Below are positions 1 to 10,813 of a stretch of DNA of 64,000 nucleotides, one piece after another. The DNA is taken from NCBI GenBank assembly GCA_037178675.1, contig JAYMGJ010000380.1, positions 1 to 64,000 on the forward strand. Reading direction: 5' to 3'. This DNA comes from Scleroderma bovista. Its lineage: Eukaryota; Basidiomycota; Agaricomycetes; Boletales; Sclerodermataceae. Each line of letters opens with the position of its first letter. The first letter of the stretch is position 1. The notes beneath the pieces are model-generated. The model saw nothing but the letters and a program-made list of their open reading frames with translations. It did no database searches and was not told the origin of the DNA. The position numbers were made by a program, and so were the translations under genes.

Positions 1-330
1 CCACCACCGACGACGATGCAATGCCACCCCACTGCCTGCGTTGACGACGCGACCACCCATTTGCGTCAATGACGCAACCATCACTGACGACCACCAGCGA
101 TGAGAACCAGCCCACCAGACACGACGCCATGCCCACCACCACCAGCGCCTGCGTTGACAATGCAACTACCATCACCTGGACGATGGCAACGACAACGCGA
201 CCACCATCTACCTGCATCAATGACGTGGCCACCACCACCAGTGACAACAACCAACCTGCCTCGATGGCACAACCACGCCCGGACGAGCCACCACCAACAC
301 GACGACGACCTTAGTATATAATGTTTTGTA
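1..330. repeat. Degenerate minisatellite, CCACCA/GACGACG-rich
   Basis: Variants of a roughly 25-30 bp unit (tgcgttgacgacgc-gaccacc and tgcgtcaatgacgc-aaccatc) recur through this stretch. Open frames on both strands are by-products of the stop-poor trinucleotide composition, and I do not call them genes. The following 250 bases (331-579) hold a short TGGGACAG repeat near 428-478 and an 18-bp palindrome at 541-558, and nothing else I recognise. Confidence 0.55.
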
Positions 331-579
331 TCATACGGAATTAATATAAATTGATTGACATGAGCATTGAATGAATTAAGGTGATCAAAGCCTACTAAGT
401 ACAGACAGCAAAGGTATGGGTACTCTAGAACAGTCTGGGACAGCTGGGACATCCTGGGACAGTGTTGGGACAGTCTGTGCTAAGCTACCCAGTTAGGTAC
501 CTTGTTGGGAGAGCTGGGGTTCTGGGAGAGCTGTCCAGTGCTGTCCAGTACTGGACAGGGGAGGGCTGGTTTGCTGATG

Positions 580-2023
580 AAAGAGAAGGGAGTAAGCAGA
601 ATTTGTCAAGGATTGGTAAGAGCTTTGTAAGGGGTTTGTAAGCAATCAGTAAGCAAGGGATAAGCAGGAATGAGTAAGCATACGGAGCATGAATAAGCTG
701 CTGAGTAAAGGAATGCGTAAGCTGCATGACAAGATTGATTGGTAAGGGAGTGAGTCATCAGCTGAGTAATATACCAAAAATGCAAAAGGGATAGAGTAAT
801 ACTGATGACAAGAGAGCATCAGTAAGCAAGGGATGAGTCACTGCACAGCAGAAGAAGTCATTGATGCACAGCCTAAGAAGTTTGATGGGGGGCTGTGTAC
901 CATCAGGAATTTGATAGGACAACAATGGGGAAGATCTGAGATAAACAGAGGGATTGATCCGAGACAAAACAGCCACAAGAAGGGTACCAGGGGTCCAGAG
1001 GTCTTTTGGGGGGTCAGCATACACTAAGGTATAGTGCATGTGTTCTAGCGCCGCTGAAGCACAACCATGGGCTCCCTTGATGAGCTCTCTTCTGGGAAAG
1101 AACGAGAGAGGGTTCTTCTTCCTAATAGCACTATAAAGTGGGGGCATAACTGTCATGGTGCTGGGGGAAGTCCTCTGAAAGTAGGGAAGCAGATAGAGTA
1201 TTGAATTTGATGCATCCAGGGAAGCGAGATGAACAACAGAGGAAGATGGACATGGCAAGCATCTGGGAGGAAGGGACCATAGGCTGAGGGCTCAGGGGAC
1301 ACAGAGATGACCAGAGAAGACTTCTCAAGCTTGACAATAGACCGAGAACGAGAGGGACTGAGGGAGCAGGCTGGGAAGATATGTGCCAGGCAGTGCACGG
1401 GAACTCTGGGAGAGGCTGTCCTAAGAGCAGGACATAGTGGAGATCTGCAGCAATAGCAGAGAAATGATCCAGAGAAAATACAGACTCCATAGTGAGCAAT
1501 GAAGCAAATGTCTGGATTGCAGGGGGAATATCTCCATGGGAAATGAACAGATTTGCGTCAGAACTTGACAGGCAGATAGACCATGTTCTAGGCTCTCTGA
1601 CAGTATAGTCACATGCCTGATAGCTTCAGAAATGATGGAGCTATTCAAAATATCGGAATGCCAGCACTGGGCACCTAAAAATGACATTTGGGTGCTAAAA
1701 ACCATTTCTTCTCTTTCTCCTTTGTTTCTCCATCAATTCTTTGGCTTCTTTGATCGTTCTGGTATGGGAGTTGGACTGCAGATGTGTGCATTCCTTTCTC
1801 ATACCACAATTGACATTATTCCTTCAGTTTCTTCTGCTTCTTGGCGGTTCTTGTGTGAGGGATGACTGCCAGACGTTGGCATTCATCTCTTGCTCCAGGA
1901 TAGTCTTCTTGTGCGATAGATGGCTACGATGAGGGTCCATCATGCTTATCCTTCACATAAGGATCATTCAATATAGGCGTTATCTTCCATGTTCACTGTA
2001 CCAAACCTGTTTGGTGCGTGACA
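580..2023 (-). mobile_element. Truncated copy of the 2.1-kb LTR-like element
   Basis: This stretch is the reverse complement of about 21677-23184 at high identity, including the run of TTGGTAAG/GTAAGC-type repeats and the CTATAAAGTGGGGG block. The end at 2023 (TGTCACGCACC on the minus strand) coincides with the start of the complete copy at 21677 (TGTCATGCACC), so that terminus is real. The other end stops near 580, where the two copies diverge abruptly, leaving out about 590 bp. The element is probably a long solo LTR; no internal coding region is present. Confidence 0.7.
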
Positions 2024-3557
2024 TCATGTGGAGGACAATGATACTGCATCTGGTTCAGTCGACGCTGGTCTCACTTGTGTCCAATATATGGGCAATGTTG
2101 ACATTGTTTTCAACGACAGTGCCTTGCATTCCAGTCGCCGTCCAAGTGCAAAGCATTGTCAAGGCAAACTTCTTATGGAGATTGATGCGTACAATCAACC
2201 TTTCATTTGGTGAGTATCTTTGTTATATTTTGTCTTCAATAGCTAATGTCACTGGAAGGTGCCGACTCCATTCACCTTCCCACTCTAGGCATTTGAAGTT
2301 GGGCAGTCTCCAAGAATATGACACACAATATTTGCGTGCCCTTTTGGAGGATGACTGGGATACCATTAATCATTGTGAAAATACCACCAAGCTGGCAGGG
2401 TATGGACCCCATTTGCCTTGTGACTATGTTGCCAGCCCTTCAACTCAATCACAACTTTGTTGTAAGTATTTTCTGCTTTCACACTACAGCCATATTCTCA
2501 CTCGTTTATAGCTCATTGGCATCAGGGTGCAGATATGAAACTTAAACAGGGGGTAATGCGAAAGTGGGCAAGTGGTTGTCATGCCACCTTTCAAATATTT
2601 GTCCCTCAAGATATTGCTGCCTGTCCCTGCATCATAATCCTGTGCTGGAATCCTCACTCGCATCCCCCACCAGCACCTGTCAAGATGCCACCAGCATTAA
2701 AGAGTCTTTTTTTTTGATTCATTATCTTTGCTAAAATGGAAACTTGCAGATGCTACACCCCGCCAAATCTTTCTTGATACGGCATTTGTTGAGGGTCTTC
2801 AGCAAGTGCTTTCTTGGGATCCAGTCCACATGGGCCACAATGTGACACTCCCTGACTTGCACCCATCCTTTGCGAATCTCAACCATGTGTGGCAGTTGAT
2901 CAGTAGTATGCGCAAGGACTATTATCCGTGTGGAACCGGATACAATGGTATGTACTACTCGGCTCATTTCAACATTGCAAATGCTGACAGAATCACAAGG
3001 TGCTGTGCTTCTCGCTGAACATCATGCAAAGCTTCCATCAAATCAATGGTACCTCTGCTGTGTGGAAACACACCCCCTCAGTCGAGGGTCGGCCTTCAAA
3101 CTTACTTATCATTTGCATGACAATGAGAATGTCACAACAACTTATACATGTGAAACAACTATCCATCAACACATCATTCAAGTGTGCCAAAGGATGGCAG
3201 GAATTCGAGATAGAGTCATGGGACGTTAACTGTCAACATTGTAAGTATTACAATTGTATTGTATTTCTGACACTCATATGTCTACTGGCTGTCGTGGGTG
3301 CCCATGCATTTACAATGTCACAAACTGCGCAAGCGCATCTTGTTCTTTTTCAGCAAATCTTTGATATCGCAAAAGTGGATACTGGACTCAACATCCATTT
3401 TCACCACATTCATGGAGATGGAATTGAGTCTGTCATTGCTGACAGCCATAAGGGTCACGGTTTAGGTATGCACTGTGTCTACTTTGTTTTTGATGCCTCG
3501 CTCACAGACACTAATAAGGTCTGGGAATGTATTGTGTTGAACTATCCTGTGGGCTGC
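2024..3557 (+). pseudogene. Decayed DNA transposase (MULE-like), truncated at both ends
   Basis: Several exon-like blocks can be read. 2028-2211 and 2241-2461 contain a YLRALLEDDW segment. Around 2530-2690 there is a zinc-finger-like segment ending in PHSHPPPAP, of the WRKY/FLYWCH-like kind found at the N-terminus of fungal MULE-type transposases. Around 2728-2944 there is a WKLADATPRQI segment, near 3190-3235 GWQEFEIESWD, and near 3350-3470 an HHIHGDGIESVIADSHKG segment that resembles the RNase-H-fold core. Frames shift between blocks, so the gene is dead. Its 5' part is lost at the 580-2023 element and its 3' part at the gypsy-1 LTR. The family assignment rests on remembered resemblance to agaricomycete transposases and is moderate only. 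Confidence 0.45.
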
Positions 3558-4197
3558 TGTCAAGTCCGGGTCTACTCTGGTAGGGGGTCCGGTCAAGTCC
3601 GGACGAGCGCGGACAAAGGAAGAGGGCAGAGGGCTGGACAAGGGATTAGTCCGGCCGGAGTTGGTGACCACTTGGATTCAACGACAAGGACGACATGCGT
3701 TGATCCCTTGCGTAGGTTCTGGTCAAGGTGATAGAGACAGAGACAGAGACAGAGACAGACAGAGACTGGAGTAGTGACTAAGTTGATTTCAGACTGAGGA
3801 GTACAGGATAAACTAGAGGGTACTTATACTAAGTAGAAACTAGGGTCGAGTATATACGGTGACAAGTAAACAACCTAATAGCGGACAAGGGATGACCGGA
3901 GTTAGGACTAGGTCAGGTCCGGTGAAAATAAAGTCAGGTCCGTGTAAAATAAATCAGGTCCGGTGAAAATGCTACAAGGTATAGGATATATCGAGTTCAC
4001 GGAGAACTCACGTCAAGGCAGGGTAGACGGCAAGGTGTAGTAAGAGCGAATGGAGTATAGACCAAGGGTCGTAGTTAGCGGAAGGTTATCTGCGCGACCG
4101 TTGACCAGAGTAACTGAGAACGACCGGAGTTGAGCTGTAGGCCTGCGATGTGACTGGAGTGACCGGATAAGGCCCGGAGTTGGGCATGGTCGTAACA
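3558..4197 (-). repeat. gypsy-1 3' LTR
   Basis: Begins TGTCAAGTCC and ends CGTAACA on the plus strand, so the sense strand is minus. It matches 10814-11447 and the solo LTRs at 50988-51618, 59012-59600 and 60157-60745. It is rich in TCCGG/CCGGA motifs. A purine-rich tract (AAAAGGGGGATAC on the minus strand, about 4198-4210) abuts it and is the likely polypurine primer of plus-strand synthesis. Confidence 0.9.
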
Positions 4198-4305
4198 GTA
4201 TCCCCCTTTTAGGGGCCGAACCCATGAGGCCCCAATGAGGCTGTCGTGTGGTCGCCTAGAACAATGCGGAGTCTGGAGTGATTGTCTGAGTACGAATTCT
4301 GGATC

Positions 4306-4311
4306 TATAAA
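4306..4311 (+). promoter_or_regulatory. TATA box of the antisense Zn2Cys6 gene
   Basis: TATAAA lies 51 bp upstream of the ATG at 4363 and reads toward the antisense gene, opposite to gag-pol. The block GGATCTATAAAGATCAGAC is kept in gypsy-2 (TATAAA at 52885-52890) although the sequence between TATA and ATG has changed frame. That suggests selection for a promoter here rather than for an extended N-terminus. Confidence 0.5.
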
Positions 4312-4362
4312 GATCAGACCGGTTTTGCTTGTTACCCCCAGTTTTCTTTCCGTGATCCTAAC

Positions 4363-5415
4363 ATGTCGGCCACTGCTAAGTCCACCAGCCCTGTCGCCCC
4401 CGTTGCCACCGAGTCCAGGGATTGGACGAAGGCCTCGACACCGGAACTACAGTCTGGTAGCGAGGACGAATCCGACGTTCTCGACGCCAAAGCGAAGGAG
4501 CACCGTCGTCGCAAGCAAGTGAAGAGGGAGGAGAGGCAACGTAGGGAGGAGGCGGAGAGGCGAGCGCACGAAGAGGCGGAGGCAAGGGCTCGCGAGGAGG
4601 CAGAGCGTGCCAAGGCGGAGGCGGAGCAGAAAGCGAGAGAGCAGGCGGAGAAGGACAGGGCGGAGGTGCAGCGGAGGGCTGCAGAGGTTGCAGTGAGGCA
4701 GAGAGCGATGGCGCAGGAGGCGTCGAAGAAGAGAGCAAGGGAAGAGCTGGAGGCGGGTCCGAGTGGAGACCGGAGCAACAATGTCCGGTAAGTATTTTTT
4801 TTAAATTTTATTCCCTTGTTACTTTATTAATTTTTTGGCAGGTGCATTCGCTGTGCGAAGCACAAGGCCAAGTGCGAACGAGACCCGGAAAAACCCAAGC
4901 AGCGCGCGTGCATGAAGTGCGCCGGCCTCAAGGAGAAGTGCGAGTGGCCGGAGGTGGGGGGTCCCGGTCCGGTAGTGGACAAAGGCAAGGGTAAGGCGAA
5001 GGAGAAGGAGGTGGCGACGTCACCGCGAGGCGGTGAAAAGCGGAAGAAGAAGAAGCTGGCGAAGGTTGTCAACGACGACGACATCGTCGAAGTACTGGGG
5101 CCGTCTGGGAAACGGTCCGGGTTTGACCCTGGGCCGTTCCTGGAACGACTGGACCGGTTGACCGGGGCCGTCGAGGAGATGACCGGGCAGATGCGCCGGG
5201 TCGCAGATGCCACTCGCTCGGTGGCGAGGGGAAATGAGCGGCTGACGGCCGGCCTCGAGACTTTTCTCGAGGAGTGTCGTTTCTTTACGGCGCCCTGGGA
5301 CGAGGACGAGGAGTCGGAGGACAGCGAGGCGGAGGTCGACCCGGAGGAGGTCGAACAAGAAGTCCAGGGGCTCCATGAGGAGCAGGAGAACCCTGGCAGC
5401 GGTGTGCCGGAGTAG
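4363..5415 (+). CDS. Zn2Cys6 zinc-cluster protein encoded antisense in gypsy-1
   Basis: Two exons, 4363-4787 and 4842-5415, joined across a GTAAGT...GGCAG intron, give about 332 residues. Residues 1-45 are Ser/Thr/Pro-rich. About 45-135 form a highly charged Glu/Ala/Arg coiled coil. A binuclear zinc cluster follows at about 142-174 with spacing Cx2Cx6Cx11Cx2Cx6C, the fungal Gal4-type pattern that binds CGG triplets. Then come a basic tract (KRKKKKLAK), a predicted helical region and a very acidic tail. I chose the ATG at 4363 because an upstream in-frame ATG (4282) is not in frame with the gene in gypsy-2. The gene lies between pol and the 3' LTR on the strand opposite to pol. The role is inferred: a DNA-binding factor for the TCCGG motifs that fill this element. 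The frame is intact, unlike pol. Confidence 0.82.
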
Positions 5416-5586
5416 GTGGTCCGGTCCGGACTCCTTGTAAATAGAAAATGTAATTTAGTTTTACTTTTTTGTTTATAAAGAAAAGTGGCTGGATTTGAGA
5501 GTGAGTGATATTACAGAGACAGAGTGAAACGGATAGGGGAAACAGATAAAAGAAACGGATAAGAGAAACAGAGAGCGAGAGTATTA

Positions 5587-8500
5587 TTACATAGATGCGA
5601 GTGGTCCGGGTTTGTCCGGGTACCGGACATGGTAGTCTTCAAGTAAATCCGTAGCGTTGCCTAGCTCAGTGGCGAGTAGCCAAGAGGTTTCTTCGTCAGT
5701 TCCTTCGTAACCGGACCAACGTACCAAGTACAGCAGTTTGCACGATTTTTGTCGATGGTCAACCTTGGAGTCGAGGATCTCAGAGATCTCAAACTCCGGT
5801 TCACCATCTACCTCGACTGGTGGCGGAGGAGGCTGTATCCGGTCTGGTATAGTGTTGGGTATGGCCGGTTCGAGTTAGGAGACGTGGAAGATGGGGTGAA
5901 CGGCGCGCATGGAATCTGGAAGGCATAGCGTAAAAGAGAGAGAGCCTACTTGTGCTATGATAGTGTAGGGCCCAAGATTCTTTTCTGATAGCTTTTTGGA
6001 TGGTCGAGTAGACCGGAAGTATTTGGCTTTCACGTATACTTGATCGCCTACTTTGAAGTCCGGTGCCGGAGTACGTTTGGCATCAGCCGGACCCTGGTAG
6101 CGAAGTTGCGTGTGGGCCATTTCTTCTCAAAGGTATTGGTGCAGCGACTCGAGGTTGACTGCGTAGTCACGAGCCCTGGCAGAGGTCATGTTGCGTTCTG
6201 GGTAGACAGAGATGTTAGGGTGGTAGCCCTTGTTAGCGAAGAACGGAGAGACTCCGGTGGTAGCACTTGGTGCATTGTTGTATGCGAACTCCGCCAGTGG
6301 GAGTAAGTCCGCCCAGTTGTCCTGCTGGTAGTTGCAGTAGATCCGGAGGTACTGTTCCAGTGTCTGGTTAGACCGCTCTGTCTGGCCATCGCCCTCCGGG
6401 TGGTAACCGGAGGTGAAGTGGAGGCGCATGTCGAGGGCCTTTCCGAGTGACCGGAAGAAGTGAGAGACAAACTCTGTACCGCGATCTGAGGTGACGTGGG
6501 CGGGAACACCGTGCTTGGAGAATACATGGAGCAGGAAGAGTTTTGCAAGCTCCGGGCTAGTGATGGTGTCATGAGTAGGGATGAAAATGGCTTGTTTAGA
6601 AAGCCTGTCTACCACGACCAGGATGGCGGTAAAGCCAGTAGATGAAGGGAGTTGCTCTATGAAGTCCATTGAGATGGAGTTCCAAGGCTTCTCCGGTACA
6701 GGGAGCTGTTTCAGCAACCCATAGGGTCTATGGCGCGGTGTCTTGGCTCGTGCGCAAGAGGTACATGACCGGACGTAATCCTTGACGACGGTCCGGAGAC
6801 CAGGCCAGGTATACTCACGCCGGATTAGCTCTAGAGTCCGGTTTTGCCCAAAGTGACCAGCGAGCGGGTGATCGTGTCGATACCGGAGTACCCGGAGACG
6901 GAGATCATCCAAGTCCGGTACGTATATGCGACCGTCTAGTCGAAGGAATCCAGCCTCGTCTGTGGACCAGCGAGAGTCCGGTGGATCTGCGAGGTGGACC
7001 TGGGCAATGGGATCAGAGGGTAGTGCGGAGAGGATGTCGCTATGGAGTGTTTCCACGTCCATGATTGTGACTGCACGGAGGACCGGAAACTCTAGATAAG
7101 TAGCGCGAAGAAAATTAGAGAGTTGTTCTTGAGTGAACACCGGCCTAAGGTTTTGGGGATTAACCCGGGCGTAGCCACTATCCCCCTCTTTGGGGTAGAC
7201 GTCCCATCGTCTAGTGAGGGCGTCCGGCTTGGCACCGAGTTTCCCGGGACAGAAACGAATGACAAGATTAAATTGAGATAAAAATTCAGACCACCGGGCT
7301 TGCCGGCGGGAGAGGACTTTTGAGGTGGAGAAGTACTCGAGGTTTTTGTGGTCCGTGACGACGTCTATAGGGGAGGCGGAGCCTTCGAGGTAATGGCGCC
7401 AGTTCCGGAATGCTTCGAAGATAGCAAGCAATTCCTTATCGTGGGTGTCGTAGTTCAACTCCGGAGCAGTCAAGGTCCGGGAGTAGTACACGACCAGACG
7501 GATCTCTCCGTCGGCGCAGGTAATGGACAAGATGCCAGCGACGGTGTAGTCGGAGGCATCGGTTTCCACGATGATAGGGGTATCCGGAATGAAGTGGGTG
7601 AGGATAGGCGCAGTGGTGAAGGCATGCTTCAGCGCGTTGAAGGAGCGTCGACAGTCGTCGGAGAAGTTCCAAGGAGCGTCTTTCCGGGTGAGCCGGGTAA
7701 GAGGGACCACGATGTCGGAGTAGTTGAATATGAACCGGCGGTAGAAATTGGCAAAGCCCAAGAAGGACTGGATGTCCTTTACCTTTCGAGGTTCAGGCCA
7801 GTCGGAGATGGTTTGGATCTTGTCCGGAGACATAGTCAAACCGTCCGGAGAGAGGCGATAGCCAAGGTACTCTACCGAGTCCGAGTGGAACTCACATTTC
7901 TCCGGTTTGGCGAAGAGGCCATGCAACCGGAGTCGGCGGAGAACTTCCCGGACGTGCTGCTGGTGGGACTCCATATCCTCGGAGTAGATGAGGATGTCGT
8001 CGAGGTACACGACGACGCAGACATCCAGCATGTCAGCGAAGATGGTGTTGACAAAGCGCTGGAAGGCTGCAGGGGCGTTAGTGAGGCCAAAGGGCATTAC
8101 TAACCACTCGTAAGACCCATAGCGCGTACGGAAGGCGGTCTTCCACTCATCGCCCGGAGCAATCCGGACTAGATGGTACGCGTGCCGGAGGTCGATCTTC
8201 GAGTAGATCTTAGCACGGCTTGGGGAGTCTAGTAGGTCAGAGATTAGGGGGAGTGGATAGCGATCCTTTTTGGTGATTTTGTTTAGGCCTCGGAAGTCAA
8301 CGCAGAGGCGGAGTGAGCCATCCTTCTTTTTTACGAAGAGGACCGGAGCAGCATGGGAGGAAGCGGTAGGACGGATGAAACCTGTATTAAGATTCTCGTC
8401 GATGAAGGTCCGGAGAGCAGAGAGCTCAACCGGAGACAGTGAGTAGAGAGTTCCCAGAGGAGGGGAGGTACCTTCTTCAAGGTCGATCTTCAAGTCGTAG

Positions 8501-9268
8501 TCGCGATGCGGGGGAAGTTCAGAGGCCTTTGCCTTGCTGAACACATCCGCATAATCGCGATACTCCGGAGGGACGATGTCCAGGTCCGGCGGAGTAGAGG
8601 CGGAGGAAGAACGAGCCTTTGCTGAGTCGGAGGGACGCAGCTGAAGTTGGTATTTGGTAGATCCCTCTAATTTGCATGCACGCACGAATGCGGCTGCATT
8701 AATCAGGGAGATGTGGGGAGGGGTGCAAACCGGAGTGTCGATAGATGGTGCGAGGCCAGGGTCAGATTGGCCGGAGAGGCCGGAGACAGGGTTACCGGAC
8801 TGAACCGGAGAGGGAGTCGACGGGGGCGCTAGCAAACTTGGTGCAAGGGTCCGGAAAGTTAAACTGCTCAGTACCCAGTCAATCAACGGATTGTAGCGGG
8901 TGAGCCAGTTATGTCCAAGGACAATCGAGCATTCAGAATCCAACGGAGCAAGATAAAAAGTCATAGGGGTGACATCACCGGATGCGGGGAATTTCACTGA
9001 TAAATCGACAGCTTGAGTGATTACAAAGTTTGATGTACCGTCAAAGAGCCGGAGTGTAATCGGAGGAACGGAGTAAGTGGAGATATTGTTTTTGTGCGCG
9101 AATTGTATCTACAAAGCAATGCGTGGACCCGGAGTCCACAAGCGCGCGGGTTTTAGGTAAGTCAAATGGTAAGAGGATAACATGGGGCATAAGGGAGTTA
9201 GGATCATAAAGAGCGGACGCGTTGAGGCGGGCCTCCTTGGGTGCACTTCCGGAGTCAACACAGCTCAC
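5587..9268 (-). pseudogene. pol: gypsy-1 pol: protease, RT, RNase H, integrase, chromodomain
   Basis: In order on the minus strand: aspartic protease (DSGSTHCFVD, about 9140-9180); reverse transcriptase with the YLDD catalytic box; RNase H (TDASDY, then TDHKNLEYF); the integrase zinc domain (H...H...CxxC); the integrase core (MDF, VVDRLSK, TSDRGTEF, DGQTERSNQ); a GPY-type segment (GPYTIIAQVGSL); and a C-terminal chromodomain (EISEILDSK...LVRWSGYEGTDEETSW). Chromodomains of this clade are thought to steer integration to heterochromatin. The copy is broken. A 2-nt net deletion near 9095 shifts frame after the protease. TGA at 6127-6129 replaces an Arg codon of gypsy-2, and TAA at 5874-5876 replaces CAA. 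Expression from gag probably used the -1 slip at 9301-9307. Confidence 0.9.
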
Positions 9269-9294
9269 CGGTTGTGCGGAGGGCCGGGAGCTGC

Positions 9295-10743
9295 TTACTC
9301 TTTTTTTGACTCGGAGTTGGCACCCGAGTTAGTAGAGTCCGTCTTACCAGACTCCACAGCGATGGCCGCAGCGTGAGCTTTGGCCTTTTTGGTCTTTTTG
9401 GGACAGTTGTCCGCAAAATGACCGGTACCTCCACAGAACATGCAGAGGTTGTTGTCTAGTTGCCGCTTTCGCTCATCGGCGGTGAGCTTTCCATCCTTAC
9501 CAAGCTTGTTGGTGAGGTCCGGTCTGGTGGAACCGGAAGAGGATGGGTTGCTGGTCGTTTTGGATGACCCAGCAGTGGCGGAGCTAGAGGTGTTGCCGGA
9601 CTTGGATTTCTCCTTGCCGGACTTGGGTGAGTTGCCTCCGGAGTCGGAGGTCTTAGCTGGGGACGAGGTGGACTGACTTTTTGTGGTACGAGCAATCTCG
9701 TCTTTGCGCTCCCAGTAGCGCGCATCGATCTCCTGGCATAGTGCCCAGAGTCCATGGAGAGTCAGGGGCTTGCCGACTCGAGCAATCTCGTCTTTCAAAC
9801 GATCCGGAAGTCCGGAGTAGAACAGGCGGCGGAGCGCGCCATCTCCGTAGTCCTGGACCTGGGAGGCAAGTCGGTTGAAGTCCACAATATACCGCGTAAC
9901 GTGGTGTGCGTCCTTCATCCGGAGGTGTTCGAGCTGGTGCTCGGCATCGGCGATGGGGTCGTGAGGTCCGAACGTACTCTGTAGTTCGGCGACGAAATGG
10001 ACCCAGCTATCCATCCAGCGCGGACGGTCAGCCGGATTGCCGGAGTTCAGGAGATCCGGTTCGAACCATTCTAAGGTCATCCCTTTTAGATATGACTGGG
10101 CGAAAGTTACCTTTGCCCTGTCAAGGCGGAATGCCTTGGCTCGATCCTGGAAGCAGAGTTCGCACTGGACCAAGAAGGTCCTGAGCTTTTTGGGGTCCGT
10201 ACCGTCGAAGGTGTCCGGTTCACGGACTTTGGCACAGGAGGAGGAGGACTCGTTGGTCCGGCGGGAAGAGCGGGAGAGGCGATTGACGGCGATGGCTAGA
10301 TTGTGGAAAACAGCTAGACCAGGGTCTAGCTCTTCCGGGGCGTCGACAAACTCGTTGTTGTTGTTGTTGTTGTTGTCGCCATCTCCGGGGTCATCCGGAT
10401 CATCTCCGGGACCATCCTCAGGGCCGAACCATTGGAATCGACTGGGTTCGCGACACTCCGGAGTGGAGTCGCGATGGTAGGGGAAGCCGTCACCGGGAAC
10501 GGATCCACAGTGACCAGGGTCTGCAGAACCACGAAGGCTCTGAGACGCAGCGTCGCGACGCGGAGTCATCGACTCTACTGGGCTTCGAGCTGTGAAACTC
10601 CTAAATTGGCTTACAGAAGCCGGAGGTTGCCTGCGGTTAGACAGGGCTTGTTGGGCGGCGGATAGGTGGAGGTCGTCTACTGCACCTGCTTCCTCAGCAA
10701 GTGCTGCAGCGGTATGAGCGCGAGAGCGCGTGGTCATAGTCAT
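9295..10743 (-). CDS. gag: gypsy-1 Gag (capsid and nucleocapsid)
   Basis: About 482 residues from the MTMTTRSR start at 10743, which is the start shared with gypsy-2; the frame is open further up to 10794. The N-terminus is disordered with a Gly/Asp/Asn-rich stretch, including a run of seven Asn. The middle is a retrotransposon capsid fold (FDGTDPKKLRTFL, then WFEPDLL, then YIVDFNRLASQV). The C-terminal third is Ser/Lys-rich and holds one zinc knuckle, CMFCGGTGHFADNC (Cx2Cx4Hx4C), for RNA packaging. The frame is uninterrupted. It ends three codons after a run of seven A residues at which ribosomes could slip into pol. Confidence 0.9.
   Translation of the reverse strand: MTMTTRSRAHTAAALAEEAGAVDDLHLSAAQQALSNRRQPPASVSQFRSFTARSPVESMTPRRDAASQSLRGSADPGHCGSVPGDGFPYHRDSTPECREPSRFQWFGPEDGPGDDPDDPGDGDNNNNNNNEFVDAPEELDPGLAVFHNLAIAVNRLSRSSRRTNESSSSCAKVREPDTFDGTDPKKLRTFLVQCELCFQDRAKAFRLDRAKVTFAQSYLKGMTLEWFEPDLLNSGNPADRPRWMDSWVHFVAELQSTFGPHDPIADAEHQLEHLRMKDAHHVTRYIVDFNRLASQVQDYGDGALRRLFYSGLPDRLKDEIARVGKPLTLHGLWALCQEIDARYWERKDEIARTTKSQSTSSPAKTSDSGGNSPKSGKEKSKSGNTSSSATAGSSKTTSNPSSSGSTRPDLTNKLGKDGKLTADERKRQLDNNLCMFCGGTGHFADNCPKKTKKAKAHAAAIAVESGKTDSTNSGANSESKKE
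9298..9307 (-). promoter_or_regulatory. Putative -1 frameshift site between gag and pol
   Basis: On the minus strand the zero frame reads TCA AAA AAA GAG TAA. A AAA AAA is a canonical-form slippery heptamer, and pol lies exactly in the -1 frame, open through the gag stop. The same heptamer and spacing are kept in gypsy-2 (57883-57889). I did not evaluate a downstream RNA structure. Confidence 0.6.
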
Positions 10744-10813
10744 AAGGAAACTGGACAGGATATGCGTACGAGGTTTGGGACAGTGAACCCACACAAGTGT
10801 GAGTCTGAAATAC

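Noticed and set aside
4332..4781. Minus-strand Ser/Ala/Leu-rich open frame
   Set aside because: Complement of the Glu/Ala/Arg coiled coil of the Zn2Cys6 gene, a composition artefact.
7348..8103. 251-residue plus-strand open frame
   Set aside because: It is antisense to the reverse transcriptase of gypsy-1 and has no domain or intron logic. It is a shadow frame.
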